DNA of 64,000 bases from Campylobacter lari (GTDB lineage: Bacteria; Campylobacterota; Campylobacteria; Campylobacterales; Campylobacteraceae). Positions 8,891-18,208 of this stretch are shown here, one piece after another; positions within the stretch are counted from its first letter, which is position 1; each line of letters starts with the position of its first letter. Under the pieces are notes generated by a model that was not told the origin of the DNA, did no database searches, and saw nothing but the letters and a program-made list of their open reading frames with translations. A program made the position numbers and the translations under genes. The stretch covers positions 62,001 through 126,000 of the forward strand of contig NZ_SMTT01000002.1 in NCBI RefSeq assembly GCF_004357905.1, given 5' to 3'.

Positions 8891-9894
8891 AATATGCCTT
8901 GTAAGTTTTTTACCTTAGGCTTTATAAGATCATCTTCTATATTTACAAATTCTTTACGCTCATAAGCCTCACAAGCTGCCCTTGCTATCATCAAAGCATT
9001 ATCCGAACAATACTCAAGCGGAGCTAGCAAAAGCTCACATTGATAACTTTGACATAAATGCTCTATTTGACTTCTTAAGCTTAAATTTGCACTAGCTCCG
9101 CCTACTATACCAAAGCGTTTAAATTTATACTCTTTAAAAATTTTTTCTAACTTGTTTAAAATATGAGCTATGGCTGCTTTTTGAAATGCAAAGGCAATTT
9201 TACTTTTACGCTCCAAACTTAATTCTTCTTTTAAAATTTCCAAACGCACTTGGTTTTTAAGTCCTGAAAAACTATAAGCTAAATCTTTAGAATGAAGCAA
9301 GGGTATGCTAAATTCTAAATCATTTTCTTTTACATTTTTAGCTAAATTTTCTATGATAGCTCCACCAGGATAGCCAAGATCCATCATTTTTGCTACTTTA
9401 TCAAAGCTTTCTCCAAAACTATCATCGGTTGTTCTTGCTAATTCTGTGATTTTACCTTGCTCACTAATAAAAAGCACCATAGTATGCCCACCACTTACAA
9501 GCAACACACCCATATCAAAATTAGCTTTTTTATCTAAAAACATAGAATAAATATGCCCTTTTAGATGATTAATCGCAATGAGCGGTAAATTTAAACTAAT
9601 AGCAAGCATTTTAGCCATAGCTACCCCACCTATCAAACTCACACTAAGGCCAGGTTCATTTGTAACTGCTATGGCGCAAAGTTTGTCAAAGTATTTTTGG
9701 CATTTTTTTAAAATCTTAGGTAAAGCTTCACTATGTAATCTTGCGGCAAGCTCGGGCACCACCCCTCCATAAGCACTATGGGCATTTTCTTGAGAAATTT
9801 TTGTATGAAAGATACACTCAAAGCTATTTTTATTAATGATAGCAATAGAACTATCATCACAAGAGCTTTCTATGGCAAGAATCAAATCTCTCAT
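8887..9894 (-). CDS. tsaD: tRNA threonylcarbamoyladenosine synthase subunit TsaD
   Basis: The 335-residue product has the Kae1/TsaD fold: ILAIESSCDDSSIAI at the N-terminus, the metal-binding HxxxH in INHLKGHIYS, and VSGGHTMVLF. TsaD, with TsaB and TsaE, transfers the threonylcarbamoyl group onto A37 of ANN-decoding tRNAs in the cytoplasm. Length is normal. The gene overlaps neighbours on both sides by 4 bases (pgp1 upstream, ctsG downstream). Older annotations call it gcp, an O-sialoglycoprotein endopeptidase. Confidence 0.96.
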   Translation of the reverse strand: MRDLILAIESSCDDSSIAIINKNSFECIFHTKISQENAHSAYGGVVPELAARLHSEALPKILKKCQKYFDKLCAIAVTNEPGLSVSLIGGVAMAKMLAISLNLPLIAINHLKGHIYSMFLDKKANFDMGVLLVSGGHTMVLFISEQGKITELARTTDDSFGESFDKVAKMMDLGYPGGAIIENLAKNVKENDLEFSIPLLHSKDLAYSFSGLKNQVRLEILKEELSLERKSKIAFAFQKAAIAHILNKLEKIFKEYKFKRFGIVGGASANLSLRSQIEHLCQSYQCELLLAPLEYCSDNALMIARAACEAYERKEFVNIEDDLIKPKVKNLQGIL

Positions 9895-11279
9895 TGAAAT
9901 TCCACTAAAATCATACCGATAAATTTGTCTTTTTGTTCTGCTTTTTCTATGGCTTTTGCAGGTATATTTGCTTTTTTAATTTCTTTAAAATTAGTCTTTC
10001 TTTCTAAAACTTGATCGGCTAAATTTGCATTCTTTAACTCATAAAATTCTACTCTGTAAATTTTTCTTTTTTTATCCAAAGAATAACGGCTTTGCATTTG
10101 GTTTTTGCTTATAACAATATCACTTTCATCAACACCTCTATCAAAACCTATAACATTAACTCTTACACCTGCTATAGAAGGTATTTTAAAATTATCTTTT
10201 ACCATAATTTTTTGAGCAAAATTTGTTTGTATATTTTTTCCATCTACTATCACTTCAACACTATCTAGAGCATTTGAAAATTCAAAATACTCAGGATACA
10301 ATCTTGTTTGCAAGCTATTGCCATAATTGATTGAATATGAGTTAACATTGGAAATTACTGCAGTAATCTCATTACTTGCTTCATAATTTAAAGCTTGATT
10401 AATAGGAAAAGGTAAAAAATTTATAGCACTAGCAGGTTTATCAAGATAAAGTAAAATTTTATCATTAAAAAGTTTTACCTCTAAAGGCTTTTCAATAGCT
10501 CTATAAACTCCATTTGGAGTTAAATCAAAAGTTCTTTGAAATTCTATATTTGCCTTTTTTAGATAATACTCCACCGCCAAAAGATGATAATATACTCTTA
10601 AATGCGTTGGCAAATTTTTGCTCGCTTCATTAGCAAAGGCTGCTTTGTGATTTGACACCACAAAATAAGTTAAAGCCTTTAGCATATCTTTATCATTGCT
10701 TTCTTGGGTTTTGGTGTTTTTTAAATGATATTGATGTTCTTCTTTAACCAAAGCTTTATTGATATTTTCCACTGCTTCTTTAGCAATATTTTCCAAATCT
10801 GCATATTTAGTAGAATTTACCTCACTTTGATCAATAATACTAGTATTACCCCAGCGATTTGGATTTTTATCTTTGCTTTCATATTGAGGTCTATAAAATC
10901 CACTTCCATCGTGCAAATTTATAACCATATTTACCTCAGGTTCCAAAATAAGCTTTTTTATGCGCTCTATAGTGTGAAAATCAGGATCGTTTTCATCTAT
11001 ATGGGCAAATTTTCTATTTAAATCTCCAAAATTTCCTCTATTTCTAGCAATAATACTTTCAAAAGCTAAATTTGGTGCGACAATAATTTTACCTTTAGTG
11101 ATATTATAATCACTCAAAAGCAAACTAGCAGCATGAAACCCACCTGGCTCGTCTCCTTGTATACCTCCAAGGATTAAAACCGTATTATTATCATCTAAAC
11201 TTTTTCCATTTTCTTTAACGCTAAACTCTAAAGCAAAAACCACATTTATAAAAATCAAAATACTTAAAAAATATCTCAC
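9891..11279 (-). CDS. pgp1: peptidoglycan DL-carboxypeptidase Pgp1 (M99 family)
   Basis: The 462-residue product begins with a signal peptide ([18 protein letters not shown]). The metal site is visible as QxxE in [10 protein letters not shown] (about residue 40) and His in [10 protein letters not shown] (about 122), the Gln-Glu-His set used by Pgp1/Csd6 rather than HxxE of ordinary M14 enzymes. Pgp1 trims tripeptide stems to dipeptides in the periplasm and is needed for helical cell shape in C. jejuni. It sits between dxr and tsaD as in C. jejuni, with 4-base overlaps on both sides. Confidence 0.9.
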   Translation of the reverse strand: MRYFLSILIFINVVFALEFSVKENGKSLDDNNTVLILGGIQGDEPGGFHAASLLLSDYNITKGKIIVAPNLAFESIIARNRGNFGDLNRKFAHIDENDPDFHTIERIKKLILEPEVNMVINLHDGSGFYRPQYESKDKNPNRWGNTSIIDQSEVNSTKYADLENIAKEAVENINKALVKEEHQYHLKNTKTQESNDKDMLKALTYFVVSNHKAAFANEASKNLPTHLRVYYHLLAVEYYLKKANIEFQRTFDLTPNGVYRAIEKPLEVKLFNDKILLYLDKPASAINFLPFPINQALNYEASNEITAVISNVNSYSINYGNSLQTRLYPEYFEFSNALDSVEVIVDGKNIQTNFAQKIMVKDNFKIPSIAGVRVNVIGFDRGVDESDIVISKNQMQSRYSLDKKRKIYRVEFYELKNANLADQVLERKTNFKEIKKANIPAKAIEKAEQKDKFIGMILVEFQ

Positions 11280-12355
11280 TTCATTTCCTTATCTAAATAA
11301 AGCCTAACTTGCTTATCATACTCAAAAACATCTTCAATTTGGTTAATCTTTGGCACACCAAAATAATCCAATGCTTTAAAAATACCCTTGGCTATGTCTA
11401 AAAACTGCGCTTTTTGGGCTAAAAATTGATACACCATATATTCATTTGCACTATTTATAATCACACCCAAGTCAGGCTTTTTCAAAAGCTCATCTTTAAG
11501 TGAAAATATAGGATATTTTTTTAAACTAATTTTTTCAAATTTTAAACTTGGCATAGCTAACAAATCCAAATTTTCTATAAAGCTTTGTTCATGCTCATCT
11601 AAAATAGCTTGAGCTATAGACAAACGCATATTTGCATGAGAAAAATATGCACTCATACCACCATCTTTAAATTCACATAAAGCATGCACTAAAGACTTTC
11701 TTTCTATCAAAGCATCTATTTGTTTAATACCATAAAGATGATAAGCTTCGATGATTTCAAAAAGTTTATTACACATGCTAGCACTATCTATGGTGATCTT
11801 AGCTCCCATGCTCCAGTTAGGATGCTTAAGAGCTTCTTTTACGCTAACATTTTTTAAATCTTTGATTTTATAATTATAAAAGGCCCCGCCACTTGCTGTG
11901 ATAAAAAGTTTTTTAATATCTTTTCTTTTATCTATCAAGCACTTTAGTGCTGCATGTTCGCTATCTATGGCCTTAATCTTAGAAGTGTCAAAAAATTTCC
12001 CTGCTACTACTAAGCTTTCTTTGTTTGCCAAGGCTAAAATTTTACCAAGCTTTTGCACCATAAGACTTGAACTTAAGCCTGCAAAACCTACTATAGCATT
12101 TACCACTAAAGAACTTTTGCACTCAGCTATCATCGCTTTTAAACCCTCTTGGCCACAAAAAATCCTATCATGATCAACTAAGGTTTTATCTTTTTCATCT
12201 TGTATACATACAAATTTAGGCTTAAAAAGAGCTATTTGCTCATTTAAAAGCTTGATATTTTTACCACAAGATAAGGCTTCTATGTTTATGTTTTTTTCTT
12301 TAGCAATAAAAAGAGTATTAACTCCTATACTTCCCGTGCTTCCAAGTACGATCAT
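11276..12355 (-). CDS. dxr: 1-deoxy-D-xylulose 5-phosphate reductoisomerase
   Basis: The 359-residue product has the NADPH motif GSTGSIG at the N-terminus, ALANKES, the SEHAA metal-binding motif, ASGGAF and the substrate loop [15 protein letters not shown]. Dxr makes 2-C-methyl-D-erythritol 4-phosphate, the committed step of the MEP isoprenoid pathway. It follows cdsA with a 4-base overlap and precedes pgp1 with another, so envelope lipid, isoprenoid and peptidoglycan genes are co-transcribed. Confidence 0.97.
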   Translation of the reverse strand: MIVLGSTGSIGVNTLFIAKEKNINIEALSCGKNIKLLNEQIALFKPKFVCIQDEKDKTLVDHDRIFCGQEGLKAMIAECKSSLVVNAIVGFAGLSSSLMVQKLGKILALANKESLVVAGKFFDTSKIKAIDSEHAALKCLIDKRKDIKKLFITASGGAFYNYKIKDLKNVSVKEALKHPNWSMGAKITIDSASMCNKLFEIIEAYHLYGIKQIDALIERKSLVHALCEFKDGGMSAYFSHANMRLSIAQAILDEHEQSFIENLDLLAMPSLKFEKISLKKYPIFSLKDELLKKPDLGVIINSANEYMVYQFLAQKAQFLDIAKGIFKALDYFGVPKINQIEDVFEYDKQVRLYLDKEMK

Positions 12356-13080
12356 ACTAAAGTTGCCATTGCAAATGCTGCAATGATAACAGCATCAATT
12401 CTATCTAAAACTCCCCCGTGTCCTGGGATTAAATTACCACTATCTTTAATACCTGCTTGTCTTTTAAAATAACTCTCAAGTAAATCCCCTATCACAGCAA
12501 AAATAGCTACGATTAAAGATATATAAATACTTTTTACCAAGCTAAATTCAAAAGAGCCTATGATGGTTCCTAAAATCCCCGCACAAACAATGCCACCTAC
12601 AACACCTTCTAAGGTTTTATTTGGACTTGTTAGAGAAAAAGCTCTCTCGCCAATTAGTTTTCCTATAAAATACGCCCCACTATCGCAAGCAACGACAATC
12701 ACTATAAGCCAAAATAATACAAACATACCCTCATAACTTAATACTTGATAAAGCATTAAAATAGGCAAAGTAGGATATATATAAGGCATAAGTTCATTTA
12801 AATTTTCACTTTTTTTATAAACTAAATATCCTAAAATCAAAATCAAAGTCAAGAGGCCTATAAAGAAAGGTTTATCTAAAAATGCTCCTATTGCAAAAAC
12901 ACACAAAGCCACAAAAACACTTGCATGTTTGCTTTTAAACATAGTTTTTGCTTCATTAAATGCCAAAAACAATAAAACACCAAAAATCGCAAAATTAATC
13001 AAAAAATTATCCACCAAAGCAACAACAGCTATCACAGCTATCATCACAATAGCACTAAGAATTCTTGTCTTTGAAAACAT
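12352..13080 (-). CDS. cdsA: phosphatidate cytidylyltransferase
   Basis: The 242-residue product is a multi-helix inner-membrane protein ending with the CDP-diglyceride synthase signature: [12 protein letters not shown] (about 148-159) and [18 protein letters not shown] (about 214-231). It makes CDP-diacylglycerol from phosphatidate and CTP for phospholipid synthesis. AAAGGATAAAA precedes the ATG. It overlaps dxr by 4 bases. An NFACT-type gene and a small acidic-protein gene precede it in the same operon. Confidence 0.96.
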   Translation of the reverse strand: MFSKTRILSAIVMIAVIAVVALVDNFLINFAIFGVLLFLAFNEAKTMFKSKHASVFVALCVFAIGAFLDKPFFIGLLTLILILGYLVYKKSENLNELMPYIYPTLPILMLYQVLSYEGMFVLFWLIVIVVACDSGAYFIGKLIGERAFSLTSPNKTLEGVVGGIVCAGILGTIIGSFEFSLVKSIYISLIVAIFAVIGDLLESYFKRQAGIKDSGNLIPGHGGVLDRIDAVIIAAFAMATLV

Positions 13081-13091
13081 TTTTATCCTTT

Positions 13092-13412
13092 CTATATACT
13101 TAAATCAAGCAAATGAGAACTTTTTTTAACTACTTCTTGCCCCTCTTGTTCATCTTCATCTTCTTGCTCTTGTTCTTGATGATGTTTAGAATGCTTTTTT
13201 TCTTCCTCTTGCCTTTCTTTTACTTCATCACTTACTTCATGAGTTTGATTAACTTTTTCAAGTTTTTCAACCGCCTTTTCTTTTGCTTGAAATTCACTCA
13301 TATTTACCAAAGTTGCAAAAGAATCTTTTGCCAATTCATTACTAGCTTGTGCTGAATGTACTGGTGCATTTTGGTTAGCAAAATGAATACCACCTATGGG
13401 ACTTATAGGCAT
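13092..13412 (-). CDS. small hydrophilic protein with acidic/His-rich C-terminus
   Basis: The 106-residue product is not of a function I recognise; a protein occupies the same place in C. jejuni (Cj1348-like). The first 50 residues are mixed and helical (FATLVNMSEFQAKEKAVEKL), and residues about 60-95 are a charged, low-complexity stretch of Glu, Gln, His and Asp. There is no signal peptide or membrane segment. It lies 2 bases after the NFACT gene and 11 before cdsA, so it is expressed with them. Metal binding by the His/Glu tract is possible but unproven. Confidence 0.75.
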   Translation of the reverse strand: MPISPIGGIHFANQNAPVHSAQASNELAKDSFATLVNMSEFQAKEKAVEKLEKVNQTHEVSDEVKERQEEEKKHSKHHQEQEQEDEDEQEGQEVVKKSSHLLDLSI

Positions 13413-13414
13413 AC

Positions 13415-14719
13415 TTACTCCTTTAAAACGCTTAAAGTCTTATAATTTGTATAATTTACAAAAGCCTTTTCTTTTATTTTTACAAAATTCTTACTAGTAT
13501 AATCGACCAAATAAACTCCAGAACTTAGCTTGGAAAATTCCACACAAAGCTTTGCTGCAAATTCTAGCACTAATTGACTTATTTTTAATTTATTTGAAGT
13601 GATGATCACATGTGCACTAGGATAATCTTTTACATGCAACCAAATATCATCTTTTTTAGCTATTTTTAACAAGTATTCATTAGCTTTTTCATTGCGTCCT
13701 ACGCTGATTTTAAACTCATCAAAATAAAAGCTACTAACCCCTGCATTTAACTCTTCTTTTTTGGTTTTTTTACTTTTTTTAGGCATTAAAACTTCTAATT
13801 CTCGCAAAGAAGTGCTTTTAGCAATTAAGTCTTTTAAATTTATTAGAAAATCAAGTTTTTCACTTAAAATTTCTCTTTCTATATTGATATTTTTAGCCTT
13901 TTGTTTTAGCTTTTTAGCCATTTTATAAAATTCATTCGCACTATTTTTAGGTGTATCTTCGAGTTTAAAGGCAAGCTCATTTGCATTAAAATCTTGCAAA
14001 ATAAATTCTCTTTGATAATCTTTTAAAGAATTTAAATTAGCAAATAAAACATCTGCTTTTTGGCTTAATTCTTGAGCTTTTTTTAATAAATCGCTTTCTT
14101 GCTCTAAATTTTCTATACTCTCTTTAAGAGTAAAGATTTTTTTATCTATATTTAAAAGTTTATTTTCTTTTATATCTTTTAAGCGATCTTGCTGTAACTT
14201 TTTAGCACTTTCTTTAAAATACACATTAAAATCATCAATCTTTACAAATTCTTCTTTTATCTCATAAGCTTTTAAAGCTTGGAGTTTTTCGCCTATTTTT
14301 ACAACGCGGTAGCTTTTATCTATATGACGCAAAGCTTCTATGATAATATCATCAGTGTCTGTGATGATTACATTAGTGTTTTTTCCTGTAAATTCAAAAT
14401 AAATCTTAGCCCCATAAGCTTTGTAAGATTTTTCTGATAAAACTTCAAAAGATAAAATTCTATTATTTTCTAATACTTCTAAATTTAAAATCTTTGCGTT
14501 AGAGAAGTATTTTTTTAGCATAAAATCAAAAGGTGCATTATAGACTTTTGCTTGGAGTTTATCTTGGTAAATTCCACTTTTTCCACGCGTTAAGTCTAGT
14601 ATAAAAGCTTGATGATCTAAGCTAAGCTCTAAGATATTATCATCAAGGCGTTTGAGATAATTTAGTCTTTGAAATTGTTTAAAATAATCTTTTATTTGTA
14701 TTAAATCTGTATATTTCAT
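13415..14719 (-). CDS. NFACT family protein (RqcH/fibronectin-binding-like)
   Basis: The 434-residue product has an NFACT-N-like region (about 1-170), a long coiled coil (about 170-300) and a C-terminal NFACT-R domain with DDIWLHVKDYPSAHVII (about 351-367). It is shorter than Firmicutes RqcH (about 570). RqcH recruits Ala-tRNA to stalled 50S subunits in ribosome quality control; older names call these fibronectin-binding proteins. Either role is inference here. It is the first gene of a seven-gene minus-strand operon and is divergent from mobA across a 41-base spacer that must hold both promoters. Confidence 0.85.
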   Translation of the reverse strand: MKYTDLIQIKDYFKQFQRLNYLKRLDDNILELSLDHQAFILDLTRGKSGIYQDKLQAKVYNAPFDFMLKKYFSNAKILNLEVLENNRILSFEVLSEKSYKAYGAKIYFEFTGKNTNVIITDTDDIIIEALRHIDKSYRVVKIGEKLQALKAYEIKEEFVKIDDFNVYFKESAKKLQQDRLKDIKENKLLNIDKKIFTLKESIENLEQESDLLKKAQELSQKADVLFANLNSLKDYQREFILQDFNANELAFKLEDTPKNSANEFYKMAKKLKQKAKNINIEREILSEKLDFLINLKDLIAKSTSLRELEVLMPKKSKKTKKEELNAGVSSFYFDEFKISVGRNEKANEYLLKIAKKDDIWLHVKDYPSAHVIITSNKLKISQLVLEFAAKLCVEFSKLSSGVYLVDYTSKNFVKIKEKAFVNYTNYKTLSVLKE

Positions 14720-14760
14720 AAATGTATTATAAAATATTTTGATGAATTTATGAGGTTTTT

Positions 14761-15360
14761 ATGAGTGAAAAAATTCCCTATCCTTGTGTGATTTTATGCG
14801 GCGGAAAGTCTTCGCGTATGGGAGAAGATAAAAGCTTATTGCAAGTAGATGATAAAAACTTAACTCTTTATCAATATGAAAAAATGTCAAGGATTTTTAA
14901 TCAAGTTTTTATTAGCAGCAAAAAAGATAAATTTCATCAAAAAAACTTAGCACTTATTTTAGATGAGGATTTAAACAACTACTCTCCACTCATTGCCTTA
15001 AATTCCATACTTAAACATTTTAAAAATACCTATGTATTTATCCTTAGCGTGGATACTCCAAACATAAACAAAGAAAGTTTTTACAAGCTTTTTGATCATC
15101 TAAAATCACAAAATATACTCTTAGCAAGCACAAAAAAACACAAGCATTATTTATGTGGATTTTATCATAGTAGGAATTTTGAAAAAACTTTGCAATTTTT
15201 ACAAGAAAACAATCACAAATTAGCCCTTTTTTGTGATACAATGAAAGCAGAATTTATAGAATTTGAAGATGATAATGAGTTTATAAATTTAAATTATTTT
15301 AAAGAATATAAAAAGTGGCTTCATGAAAAAGACAATTCTACCCATAGTATGTGCTTTTAG
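14761..15360 (+). CDS. mobA: molybdenum cofactor guanylyltransferase
   Basis: The 199-residue product has the nucleotidyltransferase motif ILCGGKSSRMGEDKSLL (about 11-27) and a later SVDTPN segment typical of MobA. It attaches GMP to molybdopterin to form the bis-MGD cofactor of enzymes such as nitrate reductase and formate dehydrogenase. The gene is divergent from the NFACT gene and its last 38 bases overlap pldA, the same pair as in C. jejuni. Confidence 0.93.
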   Translation: MSEKIPYPCVILCGGKSSRMGEDKSLLQVDDKNLTLYQYEKMSRIFNQVFISSKKDKFHQKNLALILDEDLNNYSPLIALNSILKHFKNTYVFILSVDTPNINKESFYKLFDHLKSQNILLASTKKHKHYLCGFYHSRNFEKTLQFLQENNHKLALFCDTMKAEFIEFEDDNEFINLNYFKEYKKWLHEKDNSTHSMCF

Positions 15361-16297
15361 TGCTTTAGCAAATGAGGATTTATTCAATCAAGCCTTAGAA
15401 TATGAAAATCAAGGTAAGTACAAAAAAGCTATGCAAATTTATAAAAGCTTAGCTTTAAAAGAAAAACAAAAAGAAGCAAGTTTAGAAAAGTCTTTTAATT
15501 TTGAGCAAAATACATCCAAAGAGAAAAAATTAGATGATATTAATCCAAAAAATGAAGCTTTAGCAAACTACCTTGGCACAGAAAAATCATACAATCCTTT
15601 TGGTATTAGCACGCATAATCTTAGCTATTTTATGCCTGTTTCTTATAGTTTTAGCAAGAGAGATTATAAAAGCACTGAAACTAAATTTCAAGTAAGCCTT
15701 AAAAAAACTCTTTTTGAAAATCTTTTGGGTTTAAATGAAAGTTATAACATAGGCTATACACAAATTTCATGGTGGCAACTTTATAAACATTCTGCTCCTT
15801 TTAGAGAAACAAACTATTTACCTGAATTTTTTATCAACTTTCCTATAAGCGGATATGGTGCTTTTGAGAATTTAAAAGATATACGCATAGGCTTATTACA
15901 TGAATCTAACGGGCAAAATGATCCAAAATCAAGATCATGGAATAGAATTTATCTAAGCAATGCATGGTTTTTTGGCGATTTTATGTTCATACCTAGAGTT
16001 TGGCTAAGAATTCCTGAAAAAAGTTCAGAAGATGATAATCCTGACATAGAAAAATATTTAGGTAATTTTGATATTAATCTTGCTTATACCCAAGATGATT
16101 ATTTTATCAATATATTGTGGCGTAATAATTTAAATTTTGCTAATAACCGCGGTGCAGTAGAAATAAGCGGAGCTTATAAAATTTCTAACAATGGCTTATA
16201 TATTTACACTCAGTATTTTAACGGATACGGTGAGAGTCTTATTGAGTATAATAAATCTTCAAGCAGACTTTCAAGTGGAATATTGTTAATGTATTAA
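15323..16297 (+). CDS. pldA: outer-membrane phospholipase A
   Basis: The 324-residue product has a short signal peptide (MKKTILPIVCAFSALA), a helical N-terminal section (about 20-75), and the OMPLA barrel. The catalytic set is visible in LLHESNGQ (His and Ser) and RSWNRIY (Asn), matching His142-Ser144-Asn156 of E. coli PldA. It hydrolyses phospholipids that reach the outer leaflet and contributes to haemolysis in Campylobacter. Its start overlaps mobA by 38 bases, with only a weak AAAAAG ribosome site, so translation may rely on coupling. Confidence 0.94.
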   Translation: MKKTILPIVCAFSALANEDLFNQALEYENQGKYKKAMQIYKSLALKEKQKEASLEKSFNFEQNTSKEKKLDDINPKNEALANYLGTEKSYNPFGISTHNLSYFMPVSYSFSKRDYKSTETKFQVSLKKTLFENLLGLNESYNIGYTQISWWQLYKHSAPFRETNYLPEFFINFPISGYGAFENLKDIRIGLLHESNGQNDPKSRSWNRIYLSNAWFFGDFMFIPRVWLRIPEKSSEDDNPDIEKYLGNFDINLAYTQDDYFINILWRNNLNFANNRGAVEISGAYKISNNGLYIYTQYFNGYGESLIEYNKSSSRLSSGILLMY

Positions 16298-16298
16298 A

Positions 16299-16697
16299 AT
16301 GGAAAAATTTTGCTTTATTAAGTTTATCATTAATAATGAAAAGTCTTTTAAAAGATTGTGCGATTTGTTTAATTATATCAAAATCTTAAAAGATGAGAAT
16401 TTACAAATAGAAGATTTATACACAGATAAAAGTATATATAATTTTTACAGCAAAAAAGAATTAGAATATTTCTCAAGCAAAGATTGTTGGGAGTTTGATG
16501 ATATTTTTGACTGCATAGGAAATGGAGAATACTATTTTCACTCCATAGAAAAAATAGAGGAAAATATCGCCAAATTGTATTTTTACCCCATTTCTTTTCC
16601 TTATGGTGGAGTTGAACCTATAATCGAGTTTATAAAATCATTTCAAATGAAAATTCTTACAATTGATTGTGGTTATATGGAAGAATTTGAATATTAA
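16299..16697 (+). CDS. unrecognised 132-residue cytoplasmic protein
   Basis: I do not recognise this protein. It is rich in aromatic and acidic residues, has no signal peptide or membrane segment, and ends with the pattern FPYGGVEPIIEFIKSF and IDCGYMEEFEY. The ATG lies 1 base after the pldA stop with no clear ribosome site, suggesting coupled translation. Size, acidity and single-gene position are reminiscent of orphan immunity-type proteins, but nothing in the sequence proves this. Confidence 0.7.
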   Translation: MEKFCFIKFIINNEKSFKRLCDLFNYIKILKDENLQIEDLYTDKSIYNFYSKKELEYFSSKDCWEFDDIFDCIGNGEYYFHSIEKIEENIAKLYFYPISFPYGGVEPIIEFIKSFQMKILTIDCGYMEEFEY

Positions 16698-16720
16698 AAG
16701 CCTTTTTAGACTTTTAATAT
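16691..16720. terminator. weak bidirectional hairpin
   Basis: ATATTAAAAG (16691-16700) and CTTTTAATAT (16711-16720) form a 10-bp AT-rich stem with a 10-base loop between the convergent orphan gene and the antiporter gene. Low GC content makes it a modest terminator. Confidence 0.45.
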
Positions 16721-16721
16721 T

Positions 16722-18074
16722 TTAAATTAAGAAAAATGCTATAACACTACCCAAGATAAGCAAAGAGCCATTAAAGCATAAAAAGGTTGGTATACAAGTA
16801 TCTTTTATATGATCACCTTGCTTATCTGCATTAAGCCCTACACTCACTCCCAAAGTCGTTTCACTAGCAGGTGATCCTGCATCTCCCAAAGCTCCAGCAA
16901 CACCGATGATAAAAATAATCGCAGCAGGTGAAAAACCAAGTTCTATACATATAGGACAAAATAAGGCAGCGATGATAGGAATAGTACCAAAAGAACTGCC
17001 TATACCTATAGTGATTAAAAGACCTATAGCTAGCATAATAAAAATAGCTAAAAAGTGACTTTGCTCCATAAAAGGCACGCTTGTTTTTACAAGCTCAGCT
17101 ATACCTCCACTTTGTTTTAAAACCTCTCCATATCCTGAAGCAACAAGCATTACAAAAGCTATATAACCCATGATTTTAAGCCCATCATCAAAAACTAAAT
17201 TAACTTTGTTATACTCTACTCCACCCAAAATTACCATCAAAACAAAACCTAAAAGCCCTGATAAAGGTAAATTGTGCGTCAAAATTTGCAAAATCAAAGT
17301 CAATCCAAGGCCAGCTAAAACTCCCCATTCTTTTTTACTCATTTTTAGATTTTCAAAGTCCATTTTGCTAATTTGTTCTTCTTGATATTCTCTTGGTTTA
17401 GCATAAAATACAAACACAGCTAAAAACAGACCAACTAACATACAAATAGCCGCAAAAGCCATAGTTTGAGAAACTTCTCCTAGACTAATTTGCACCCCAT
17501 TTGAATTTAAATTATCCACAAGCAAAGTTTGAAAAATAAGCCCAAAACCTAAAGGCACCACCATATAAGGTGTGGTAAGTCCAAAAGTTAATGCACAAGC
17601 TATAGCTCTACGATCTATTTTTAATTTATTAAAAAGTTTCAACAAAGGTGGAATTAACAAAGGTACAAAAGCTACATGGATAGGGATTAAATTTTGCGAA
17701 AAACAAGCAATAAGTGCCAAAGAAAGTATAAGTAAGTATTTTTTATGTGAAATATAATGCGAAACTATTTTAATCAAATATGCCGTTAGATTAGTTTTTG
17801 ATATAGCAGCGGCCACCGCTCCAAGCAAAATATAACTTAGTGCTGTTTGCAAATTCCCTTGCATACCATCGATTAAAACCTTCATAGAATCCATCATAGC
17901 TTGTGGAAGTTGGGTAAAAAAATCCACCAAACTTAAATGCTCCATATGCATAAATTTAGACCAAATACCTACAAAAAGCCCAGAAAGCAAAACACTAAGC
18001 AAAACATTAAACCTAAAAAAACACAAAAGCGTCATTAACAAAACGCCTATAAATACTGGATTAGTTAAAAGCAT
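16722..18074 (-). CDS. NhaC-type Na+/H+ antiporter family protein
   Basis: The 450-residue product has about 11 membrane segments and family-typical glycine-rich motifs such as GIGSSFGTIPIIAALFCP and GALGDAGSPASETTLG. Members of this IT-superfamily exchange Na+ for H+ or carry organic substrates; the actual ion is not readable here. I chose the ATG at 18074 because AAGGAATG lies directly upstream, whereas the in-frame ATG at 18104 has no ribosome site. It is divergent from ilvD and convergent with the orphan gene. Confidence 0.85.
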   Translation of the reverse strand: MLLTNPVFIGVLLMTLLCFFRFNVLLSVLLSGLFVGIWSKFMHMEHLSLVDFFTQLPQAMMDSMKVLIDGMQGNLQTALSYILLGAVAAAISKTNLTAYLIKIVSHYISHKKYLLILSLALIACFSQNLIPIHVAFVPLLIPPLLKLFNKLKIDRRAIACALTFGLTTPYMVVPLGFGLIFQTLLVDNLNSNGVQISLGEVSQTMAFAAICMLVGLFLAVFVFYAKPREYQEEQISKMDFENLKMSKKEWGVLAGLGLTLILQILTHNLPLSGLLGFVLMVILGGVEYNKVNLVFDDGLKIMGYIAFVMLVASGYGEVLKQSGGIAELVKTSVPFMEQSHFLAIFIMLAIGLLITIGIGSSFGTIPIIAALFCPICIELGFSPAAIIFIIGVAGALGDAGSPASETTLGVSVGLNADKQGDHIKDTCIPTFLCFNGSLLILGSVIAFFLI

Positions 18075-18208
18075 TACATTCCTTAAATCAAAATAATTGC
18101 ACATTTTAAATAATTTTCTTTAAAATACTATTTAAGTTTAAAAAATTTAAGCAAAAATTGCAAAATAAAAGCATAAAATGATAGTTTTTACTTTAAAAAA
18201 GGATACAA

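Noticed and set aside
13113-13355. 80-codon Phe/Leu-rich plus-strand frame resembling a membrane protein
   Set aside because: It is the antisense of the Glu/Lys-rich tail of the small acidic protein; GAA/AAG codons read as TTC/CTT.
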